A stretch of 6,523 bases of DNA from contig JACCSI010000294.1 in the NCBI GenBank assembly GCA_013813075.1, forward strand, positions 1 through 6,523, given 5' to 3'. Origin of the DNA: Acidobacteriota bacterium (GTDB lineage: Bacteria; Acidobacteriota; Vicinamibacteria; Vicinamibacterales; UBA2999). The translations under genes were made by a program, and so were the position numbers. The first letter of the stretch is position 1. Each line of letters starts with the position of its first letter. The notes beneath the pieces were generated by a model. That model was not told the origin of the DNA. It saw only the letters and a list, made by a program, of their open reading frames with translations, and ran no database searches. Of this stretch, positions 1 through 5,706 are shown piece after piece.

Positions 1-125
1 TGTCGTCGCACTGGGGGCGACGCCCGTGCCGCGGCGCCGCTCGACGCGGCGCTGAACGACCCGGATCCGCAGGTGCAAGAGAAGGCTGCGGCCGAATTTT
101 GCTCTTGGGTTTCACGCCAAGGTAA
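1..125 (+). pseudogene. 3' end of a HEAT-repeat-like gene, partial and apparently frameshifted
   Basis: Reading from base 1, the first frame is open to a TGA at 226-228. Residues 11-30 of that frame resemble one HEAT helical hairpin: an Ala/Leu-rich helix, the turn NDPDPQVQ, then EKAAAEF. HEAT repeats are protein-binding alpha-solenoid units. The residues expected before the repeat (VVALG) lie in frame 2 at bases 2-16 and would join the repeat if one G were added to the G run at 13-17. The expected ending lies in frame 3: LLLGFTPR followed by TAA at 123-125. Without shifts, frame 1 runs 92 bases into the next gene with a sequence that looks non-coding (AARHVSRSP and so on). I infer a decayed gene end or sequencing errors. 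The gene extends left out of the window, so its function cannot be named. The HEAT call rests on a single repeat. Confidence 0.35.
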
Positions 126-127
126 AC

Positions 128-131
128 AGGA
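128..131 (+). promoter_or_regulatory. Shine-Dalgarno sequence of the S33 hydrolase gene
   Basis: AGGA sits five bases before the ATG at 137, which is a normal spacing. It is the only start in the window with a recognisable, properly spaced Shine-Dalgarno sequence, and it supports choosing 137 as the start. That start also places a clean Sec signal peptide at the N-terminus. Confidence 0.5.
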
Positions 132-136
132 TCAAG

Positions 137-1564
137 ATGCGCACCGTGCTGTTGCTGCTCGTCATGTGTCTCGGAGCCCCTGCGTCGGCCCAACCGCTAC
201 TCAGCCCGTGCACGATTCCGGAAGTTGATGGCGAGGCCGATTGCGGAACCTATCGCGTCTTTGAGGATCGCGCGACCAGACGCGGCCGCACCATCGACCT
301 CAACATCGTGGTGTTGCGAGCACTGGGACCGGAACGTCGGCCCGATCAGCTGTTCGTATTGCAGGGCGGACCCGGCCAGGGTGTCGCGCAGCTTGCCGAC
401 TTTTACGGCCGCCTGTTCGCGGAGGTGCGACGCGCTCGCGATATCGTCCTCGTCGATCTGCGTGGCACCGGAAAGTCTAATCTGTTGTCGTGTCCTCAAC
501 TCGGCCTTCCAGACGCCGCCGGGCAGTTCGACGACAACCTGCTCGCGCCAGGCGCCGTGGCCGCGTGTCGCGAGTCGCTCGAGCAACGCGCCGATCTCAC
601 GAAGTACACGACGGCGCTCGCCATTGGCGATTTGGACGAGGTGCGCGGCGCCCTGGGATACGAGCGCATCAATCTGTACGGCACCTCGTACGGGACCTAC
701 GCCGCCCAAACGTATATGCGCGACTTTCCGGGGCGCGTACGAACCGTGGCGATGAAGGGCGTTGTGCCGCACGGTCAGCTGGCGCCACTTTTTCATGCCC
801 GTGACGGCGAGACCGCGTGGCAAGAGCTCGTTCAACGATGTGCGGCGGACACGAGATGTATCGCGGCTTACCCGAGACTGGATGAGGACCTGCGCGCCAT
901 TGTCGCCAGACTGACGCGGCGGCCGGAAACGCTGACCGTCAAGCAGTCGAGCGCGCCCACGGTCACGATTACGCTGTCCGCGGGGCTGTTTGGCGAGGTC
1001 CTGCGCAACATGCTCTACACGCCCGAGAACGCCGCCCGCGTGCCGTCGGTGATTCGCCAGGTGGCGGCCGGCGATTTCAGCACCGTGGCGCCACTGGCAG
1101 TTCGAACGCGCAATGGGCTGAGCAGCGTAGAGATCTCCGCGGGATTCTTCTTGTCGGTCATTTGCGGCGAGGGGATGCCGTCGGTCTCGCCGGCCGCGAT
1201 CGCGGCCAACACCCGCGACACGTTTGCCGGGGATTACCGCCTGCGGCAACAACTGCGTGCCTGCGACGGATGGCCGCGTGCCTCCGACTCCGCGCCGCGT
1301 GGCGCAGCCATCACATCCTCAATTCCAGTACTGATGTTGTCCGGCGAGATGGACCCGGTGACGCCGCCGCGGCGCGCCGAGGAGTTACTGGCTCAACTCC
1401 CGAAGGGCACCCATGTGGTCGTCGCCAACAATGGCCACCCGTTCGGGAAACTCGAGGGGTGCGGAAACCTGTTGATCGCGAAATTCATCGAGGCCGGCTC
1501 GATGCAGGGGGGAGAAACCGCTTGCGCAGCAGCGCTGCCGTCGGTTCCGTTTGTATACTTTTAG
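137..1564 (+). CDS. Exported alpha/beta hydrolase, peptidase S33 / TAP-like family
   Basis: The 475-residue protein probably hydrolyses peptides or esters outside the cytoplasm. Relatives include proline iminopeptidases and tripeptidyl aminopeptidases, but the substrate cannot be read from sequence. Residues 1-18 form a Sec signal peptide with an ASA cleavage site before Gln19. The oxyanion-loop motif QGGPG is at 76-80 and DLRGTGKS at 107-114. The nucleophile elbow GTSYG is at 182-186, making Ser184 the nucleophile. Asp406 (GEMDPVTP) and His434 (NNGHPFG) complete the triad in the C-terminal part, which fits the TAP-like C-terminal domain. The mature part has ten cysteines (25, 36, 119, 144, 235, 241, 343, 376, 442, 463), consistent with five disulfides in an oxidising compartment. 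All catalytic elements are present and the length is normal. The amidase gene follows after three bases. The fold and triad are secure; the substrate is unknown. Confidence 0.92.
   Translation: MRTVLLLLVMCLGAPASAQPLLSPCTIPEVDGEADCGTYRVFEDRATRRGRTIDLNIVVLRALGPERRPDQLFVLQGGPGQGVAQLADFYGRLFAEVRRARDIVLVDLRGTGKSNLLSCPQLGLPDAAGQFDDNLLAPGAVAACRESLEQRADLTKYTTALAIGDLDEVRGALGYERINLYGTSYGTYAAQTYMRDFPGRVRTVAMKGVVPHGQLAPLFHARDGETAWQELVQRCAADTRCIAAYPRLDEDLRAIVARLTRRPETLTVKQSSAPTVTITLSAGLFGEVLRNMLYTPENAARVPSVIRQVAAGDFSTVAPLAVRTRNGLSSVEISAGFFLSVICGEGMPSVSPAAIAANTRDTFAGDYRLRQQLRACDGWPRASDSAPRGAAITSSIPVLMLSGEMDPVTPPRRAEELLAQLPKGTHVVVANNGHPFGKLEGCGNLLIAKFIEAGSMQGGETACAAALPSVPFVYF
1554..1559 (+). promoter_or_regulatory. 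-10-like box TATACT just before the amidase start
   Basis: TATACT lies eight bases before the amidase ATG, inside the last codons of the S33 gene. Transcription starting at the usual distance would begin about two bases before the ATG, giving an essentially leaderless message. No convincing -35 hexamer is found 16-18 bp upstream. The only purine-rich stretch, AGGG at 1563-1566, is one base from the ATG and too close for normal Shine-Dalgarno use. Termination-reinitiation from the S33 stop codon is the alternative way to start translation. Confidence 0.35.
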
Positions 1565-1567
1565 GGC

Positions 1568-3307
1568 ATGTCTTTCCCCCGGCGTGTCTCGAAATCGCGA
1601 CGCACGTTCCTCAAGACGCTCCCGACGGCCCTGGCGGCAGGTGCAGCAGCGGCGGCGACACCAGCAAGTGCCGCGCAAGCCACGCTTGACCTGCCCGATA
1701 TCATCACCGCCGATGGGCTTGGGGCGGCGCAGCACATCATCGGCCTCAACCTGCCGGTCGTTGAGCGCGAAAGCGCCCGGCCCATCGTCGTTCGCAACCG
1801 CGATCACTACGAGACGCTGCGTCATGTGACGGTGCCGCCGGAGACCGAGCCCGCTTTCAGCTTCCGGCCGCCGCGACCGCGGAGCGGACGCGCACCCGTC
1901 ACCCGCGTGCTGCCAGTGGTGCCTACCGCCACAACCGCCGGCGCACGACGACGACGGCCCGGGGCAATTGACGACCTCGCTTTTGAGTCGGTCACGACCA
2001 TCGCTCCACTGCTCGCGGCACGTCAGATCACGTCGACCGAGTTGACGAAGATGTACGTGGAACGATTGAAGCGACACGACCCGACGTTATTTTGCGTGGT
2101 CACGCTCACCGAAGATCTCGCGCTCGACCAGGCGGTCGAGGCCGACCATGAAATCCGCGCCGGACGGTATCGCGGCCCGCTGCACGGCATTCCGTATGGG
2201 GTCAAAGACCTGTTTGCCGCAAAAGGCGTCCTGACGACGTGGGGGGCGCAACCCTACGCAGAGCAGGTGTTTGATTACGATTCGACAGTGGTCGCGCGGC
2301 TGCGCGAGGCCGGCGCGGTGCTCACGGCCAAGCTTGCCACGGGAGAGCTCGCGATTGGTGATCTCTGGTTTCGTGCGCGCACGCGTAACCCCTGGAATCC
2401 GGAAGGCGGTGCCAGTGGGTCGTCTGCCGGCCCGGCGTCAGCTACCGCCGCGGGCCTGGTGGGATTCGCCGTCGGTACTGAAACTGGCGGCTCGATCGTG
2501 TCGCCCGCCAGCACGTGCGGAGTCGTGGGCATGCGTCCGACGTACGGACGCATCAGCCGGCATGGCTGCATGACGCTGCGATGGACGCTCGACAAGGTCG
2601 GACCCATCACACGATCGATCCAGGATGCGGCACTGGTGCTCCAGGCGCTGCACGGCCTCGATGGTTTCGACGAGACGGTCGCGGACGTGCCGTTGAACTT
2701 GACTCAGCGTCGCGACGTAAAGGGACTGCGCATTGGATACGTGGCGAGTGAAATCGAGGGCACGGGCGAGGGCGGCGATCGCCAGCAGTCCATCGCCCGC
2801 CGCCCGGTGTATGAAGCGGCCATGGACGTCTATCGCAAAGCCGGCGCGAGGCTTGTGCCCATCGCTCTTCCCAACCTCCCCGCCACGGCGATCTACGCCG
2901 TGCTGAATGCGGAAGCGGGCGCGATGTTCGACGAGCTCGTGCGAAGCGGCGCCATCAACCAGCTCGCCGACAAGGGGCCAAACGGCCGCGCCAATCAACT
3001 CCGCGCGACACGGTTCATCCCGGCCGTGGAATACATACGCGCGCAGCGAGTGCGCACGATGCTGGTGCACCAGATGAACCAGCTATTCGAGTCGGTAGAC
3101 CTGTTCCTGGCGCCGCCCAGCAGCGACAGCGTGACGATGACGAACCTGACCGGTCATCCCGCGGTCGTATTGCCGGCAGGATTCGTTGATGAGATGCCCG
3201 TTGGGTTGATGTTGACTGGGAAGTTGTGGGATGAACCCACCCTCGTACGAGCAGCCGCGGCGTTCGAAGCCGCGACCACCTGGCACAAACGCCATCCGAG
3301 CCTCTAG
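1568..3307 (+). CDS. Tat-exported amidase (amidase signature family)
   Basis: The 579-residue serine hydrolase belongs to the amidase signature (AS) family, which cleaves amide bonds with a Lys-cisSer-Ser triad. The N-terminus carries a twin-arginine signal: SRRTFLK at 10-16, a hydrophobic Ala-rich stretch at 20-30 and probable cleavage near ASA at 33-35, implying export of the folded enzyme. Residues 46-98 resemble GatC. A Pro/Arg-rich linker at 100-131 follows, and the AS domain begins near 134. Catalytic residues are Lys213 (GVKD), cis-Ser285 (GSSAG) and nucleophile Ser309 (TGGSI); the 24-residue Ser-Ser spacing equals that of FAAH. It is not the housekeeping GatA, because it is exported and has no gatB beside it. 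The start is fixed by an in-frame TAG two codons upstream and by the Tat signal. It probably works with the adjacent S33 hydrolase on extracytoplasmic peptides or amides. The substrate is unknown. Confidence 0.9.
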   Translation: MSFPRRVSKSRRTFLKTLPTALAAGAAAAATPASAAQATLDLPDIITADGLGAAQHIIGLNLPVVERESARPIVVRNRDHYETLRHVTVPPETEPAFSFRPPRPRSGRAPVTRVLPVVPTATTAGARRRRPGAIDDLAFESVTTIAPLLAARQITSTELTKMYVERLKRHDPTLFCVVTLTEDLALDQAVEADHEIRAGRYRGPLHGIPYGVKDLFAAKGVLTTWGAQPYAEQVFDYDSTVVARLREAGAVLTAKLATGELAIGDLWFRARTRNPWNPEGGASGSSAGPASATAAGLVGFAVGTETGGSIVSPASTCGVVGMRPTYGRISRHGCMTLRWTLDKVGPITRSIQDAALVLQALHGLDGFDETVADVPLNLTQRRDVKGLRIGYVASEIEGTGEGGDRQQSIARRPVYEAAMDVYRKAGARLVPIALPNLPATAIYAVLNAEAGAMFDELVRSGAINQLADKGPNGRANQLRATRFIPAVEYIRAQRVRTMLVHQMNQLFESVDLFLAPPSSDSVTMTNLTGHPAVVLPAGFVDEMPVGLMLTGKLWDEPTLVRAAAAFEAATTWHKRHPSL

Positions 3308-3320
3308 CGCTGCGAGTGCT
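3306..3320 (+). terminator. Weak hairpin at the amidase stop codon, possible terminator
   Basis: AGCGCT (3306-3311) and AGTGCT (3315-3320) can pair as a six-base stem with one G-U wobble around a three-base GCG loop. The stem begins in the amidase TAG, and a pyrimidine run (TCCTTCCT) follows. The site lies in the 19-base gap between the converging amidase and acetyltransferase genes, where a terminator is expected. The stem is short and there is no real T tract, so intrinsic activity is doubtful. Confidence 0.3.
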
Positions 3321-3326
3321 TCCTTC

Positions 3327-3914
3327 CTAGACCTGTACAACTGAGCGCATGCTCTTATGGCCGCGCACCATTTCGGCCGACAGCAGCTTGCTCATATACA
3401 CCTTGGACTCGGCGTTTTTGACGTGGCGCTCGAACTTCACCACGTCGAACTGCAGCTGCGTCAACGCGCTGCGCATCTCGTAGAATCGATTCTTGGTCTT
3501 GACGACCATCTCGTGGAATCCGCCGGCCACCGCCCACGCTTCGGATTCTTCGGTCAGCGCCCGAAAGTGTCCCTGACCACGCCAGTCACGGCGCGTCGCG
3601 CCAATCCACGAATACAGAATCCGGCGATCGTCGAAGCGGACGCAGTCGTGCAGCCGCTCGATGAGGTCGCGCAGCTTCGGGTCCGTTTCGTGCGGTTTAA
3701 CTTCGTGCACCACCTTGTAGGACACCGGCACCAGGGTGCCGGGGTCGTCGGGCAGGGGCGCCTCGGCCATGAGGATGAGCGCTTCGCGATCCTGCAGTCG
3801 CGCCATGACCTCTGCGGCCATCTTGCGCCGGGGGAATTCGCCGAAAAATTCCTCGATGTACTGGATCTCGAGAGCGCCGGTTTCAACCGGATATTGCTTG
3901 ATCAGATATTCCAC
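3327..3914 (-). CDS. GNAT-family N-acetyltransferase
   Basis: The 195-residue protein looks like a Gcn5-related acetyltransferase, which moves acetyl from acetyl-CoA to an amine. The acetyl-CoA pyrophosphate loop is visible as RRDWRGQGHFRAL at 108-120 (consensus Q/R-x-x-G-x-G/A, here Arg112 to Gly115-His116), after strand ILYSWIGA at 99-106. A helix at 117-131 and a strand HEMVVKT at 134-140 follow, as in GNAT motif A. The segment from 143 contains NRFYEMRSAL, like the helix after motif B. The N-terminal part, with PRRK at 28-31 and LILMAEA at 46-52, fits the first helices and strand. The acceptor cannot be predicted. It is cytoplasmic, with no signal peptide. The start is GTG at 3914, with no other start codon in frame just upstream. 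A sigma-70-like promoter lies directly before it, so it is likely transcribed independently of fhs, 85 bp away. Confidence 0.78.
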   Translation of the reverse strand: MEYLIKQYPVETGALEIQYIEEFFGEFPRRKMAAEVMARLQDREALILMAEAPLPDDPGTLVPVSYKVVHEVKPHETDPKLRDLIERLHDCVRFDDRRILYSWIGATRRDWRGQGHFRALTEESEAWAVAGGFHEMVVKTKNRFYEMRSALTQLQFDVVKFERHVKNAESKVYMSKLLSAEMVRGHKSMRSVVQV

Positions 3915-3923
3915 TGCGCAGGA

Positions 3924-3951
3924 ATTATAGATGGTCGAGCCGTCGTGTCAG
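3924..3951 (-). promoter_or_regulatory. Sigma-70-like promoter of the acetyltransferase gene
   Basis: On the minus strand, CTGACA (3946-3951) matches the -35 consensus at five of six positions. After a 16-bp spacer comes a perfect -10 box, TATAAT (3924-3929). The GTG start codon is only nine bases beyond the -10 box, so the transcript would begin about three bases before the codon or at it. No Shine-Dalgarno sequence fits in that space. It is the best promoter in the window and sits in the 85-bp gap after fhs. Confidence 0.65.
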
Positions 3952-3999
3952 GAAACGGGCGTTCCAGACGATGACAATCGAGCGCGCGGGGTCGCGACA

Positions 4000-5619
4000 T
4001 CAATAGTCCATGCCCACGATGACGCCCTTGTCGGTGGCGTTTAGCTTGTGCGCTTGCGGGGTCTTGCCCAGGCCCGGCATCAGCATCATGCTGCCGGCGA
4101 TGGCAACCACGAACCCGGCGCCGGCGGACAGCGTGGCGTCGGTGATACTGAGCGTCCAGCCAGTCGGCGCGCCCATCACCTTGGCGTCATCGCTGAACGA
4201 ATACTGCGTTTTCGCAACGCAAACCGGGAGCGTGCCGTATCCGAGCGTCTCGAACTGCTGCAGGCGGGTGCCCGCCGCGGGTTTAAACGACACGCCAGCC
4301 GCCCCGTACACCTTGGTGGCGACCTCTGTGATCTTCTTCTGCAGGGAATCGGAGTCGCTGTACAGTGGCTTCACGTTTTTCGGATTGGATGCGTTGGCGG
4401 CGGCGACGACTTTGTCGGCAAGCTCTGTCATGCCGTCGCCACCTCGGGCATACCCTTCAGACAGCGCCGCCTCCGCTCCAAGCGACAGGCAATGGGCGCG
4501 CACCCTCTCCAAATCGTCCTCGGTGTCACTCGGAAACCGGTTGAGCGCGACCACGGCCGGAACGCCCCAGCGCTGCAGGTTCTCGAGATGCCGCTGGAGG
4601 TTGGGGAAGCCGCGCTCGACCGGGCCGGTCCCGTTCGACGCGCCGCCCTGCGCCCGCAAGGCCTTCAAGGTCACAATCACGACCGCGACCGCCGGCACGT
4701 GGCCAGACATCGGCATCACGATGTCGAAAAACTTCTCGGCGCCGAGGTCGGCGGCAAACCCGGTTTCGTTGACGACGTAATCGGCGAGATGCAGCCCCAT
4801 GCGCTGCGCCAATATGCTGCTAGTGCCGTGGGCGATATTCGCAAACGGACCGCAGTGGACAATGGCCGGGGCCCCCTCCGTCGTCTGCACCAGGTTCGGC
4901 ATCAGGGCATCGTTCAGCAGCACCATCATCGGGCCGACCGCGTTGAGATCTGCCGCGCGGACCGGCGTGCCGACGTACGTGAAGCCGACGACGATGTCGC
5001 CGAGACGACGACGCAGATCGGCGCGGCTCTCCGCGAGGGCCAGGATCGCCATGATCTCCGACGCCGCGGTGATCACAAAGCCGGTCTCGCGTGCAGGGCC
5101 ATTGCTCCGCCCCCCAAGACCGGTCGCCATCTGCCTCAGCGCGCGGTCGTTCATGTCCATCGCGCGCGGCCAGAGAATCTCTTTTTGATCGAGCCCAAGC
5201 TCGTTGCCAAAGTGCAGGTGCGAGTCGATGAGGGCCGCAAGCAGGTTGTGGGCGGAGGTGATGGCGTGAAAGTCGCCGTTGAAATGCAGATTGATCTTGT
5301 CGACCGGCTCGAGCGAGGCCTGGCCGCCGCCGGTGGCGCCACCCTTCTGGCCAAAAACGGGGCCGAGCGATGGTTCGCGCAGGGCCGCAATTGCGCTGTA
5401 TCCGCGCTTGACCAGGCCCTGGGTGAGCCCGATGGTCGTCACGGTCTTGCCCTCACCGCTCGTCGTCGGTGTGATCGCCGTTATCAGAATCAGTTTGCCC
5501 CGACGCTTTGGAAACTTGTCAAACAGGTCGAGCCCGAGTTTGGCGGTGTAACGCCCATATGGCTCGAGCAGGTCGTCGGGAATGCCAAGGCGATCGGCGA
5601 TCTGAGTGATGGGAACCAT
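4000..5619 (-). CDS. fhs: Formate--tetrahydrofolate ligase (10-formyl-THF synthetase)
   Basis: This cytoplasmic enzyme joins formate to tetrahydrofolate using ATP, giving 10-formyl-THF for purine synthesis, initiator Met-tRNA formylation and other one-carbon uses. The 539 residues align along the whole family. The N-terminal PITQIADRLG is typical. The P-loop TSGEGKT is at 53-59, REPSLGPVFG at 81-90, the Gly-rich loop QKGGATGGG at 91-99, INLHFNGDFHAIT at 109-121 and the second signature region TLKALRAQGG at 317-326. The C-terminus (MPGLGKTPQ) is also typical. It is about 15-20 residues shorter than usual, and all of that is lost before PIT. The ATG at 5619 must nevertheless be the start, because no ATG, GTG or TTG occurs between it and the in-frame TGA at 5656-5658. 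Both family signatures carry substitutions, for example Gln100 where Tyr is usual. No folD or other folate gene is adjacent. The identification is secure. Confidence 0.96.
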   Translation of the reverse strand: MVPITQIADRLGIPDDLLEPYGRYTAKLGLDLFDKFPKRRGKLILITAITPTTSGEGKTVTTIGLTQGLVKRGYSAIAALREPSLGPVFGQKGGATGGGQASLEPVDKINLHFNGDFHAITSAHNLLAALIDSHLHFGNELGLDQKEILWPRAMDMNDRALRQMATGLGGRSNGPARETGFVITAASEIMAILALAESRADLRRRLGDIVVGFTYVGTPVRAADLNAVGPMMVLLNDALMPNLVQTTEGAPAIVHCGPFANIAHGTSSILAQRMGLHLADYVVNETGFAADLGAEKFFDIVMPMSGHVPAVAVVIVTLKALRAQGGASNGTGPVERGFPNLQRHLENLQRWGVPAVVALNRFPSDTEDDLERVRAHCLSLGAEAALSEGYARGGDGMTELADKVVAAANASNPKNVKPLYSDSDSLQKKITEVATKVYGAAGVSFKPAAGTRLQQFETLGYGTLPVCVAKTQYSFSDDAKVMGAPTGWTLSITDATLSAGAGFVVAIAGSMMLMPGLGKTPQAHKLNATDKGVIVGMDY

Positions 5620-5627
5620 GCGCAGCG

Positions 5628-5633
5628 ATTGTA
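5628..5633 (-). promoter_or_regulatory. -10-like box TACAAT before fhs
   Basis: On the minus strand, TACAAT lies eight bases before the fhs ATG. No convincing -35 hexamer is present 16-18 bp upstream. The bases between box and ATG (CGCTGCGC) contain no Shine-Dalgarno sequence. The geometry is the same as at the amidase and acetyltransferase starts, which is the main reason to believe it. It predicts a leader of about two bases or none. Confidence 0.4.
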
Positions 5634-5653
5634 CCGGTTGAAGACAGCCGACC

Positions 5654-5706
5654 GCTCAGTGCGCAGTGCGGTGCGCGTGCTCAGAGGTGAGTGCTTACTG
5701 CTCACC
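5654..5706. repeat. Cluster of short GTGC/GCTCA repeats with a perfect 6-bp hairpin
   Basis: The gap between the glycosyltransferase and fhs contains GCTCAG at 5654-5659 and 5679-5684, and GCTCAC at 5700-5705. Between them are tandem-like GTGCGC/AGTGCG units at 5658-5678. GGTGAG (5686-5691) and CTCACC (5701-5706) form a perfect six-base stem with a nine-base loop, and the stem overlaps the glycosyltransferase TGA at 5702-5704. It could terminate or stabilise that transcript, but no T tract follows in the minus-strand direction. It may instead be a copy of a dispersed genomic repeat. Confidence 0.35.

Noticed and set aside
99..128. Possible -35/-10 pair (TTGCTC, TAAACA) before the S33 gene
   Set aside because: The -10 candidate matches consensus at only about half its positions, and the start already has a usable Shine-Dalgarno sequence. 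The promoter may be elsewhere.
164..172. Possible lipobox at Cys11 of the S33 hydrolase
   Set aside because: The residues before the Cys are L-V-M. Met at the -1 position does not fit a lipobox, whereas ASA before Gln19 is a good signal peptidase I site.
197..1252. A 351-codon open frame on the minus strand opposite the S33 hydrolase
   Set aside because: The plus-strand gene has a signal peptide and a complete catalytic triad. The antisense translation is Arg/His/Gln-rich with no domain and reflects base composition.
1562..1567. TAG readthrough producing an S33-amidase fusion
   Set aside because: Both halves carry complete N-terminal export signals, so a fusion would leave a Tat signal in mid-protein. 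No readthrough context can be demonstrated.
3357..3974. A 205-codon open frame on the plus strand opposite the acetyltransferase
   Set aside because: The minus-strand frame has the GNAT acetyl-CoA loop and a strong promoter. The plus-strand frame has no recognisable motif.
3991..3998. GTCGCGAC palindrome downstream of fhs as a terminator or operator
   Set aside because: It is a single eight-base palindrome with no loop, no T tract and no second copy nearby, which is easily met by chance in GC-rich DNA.
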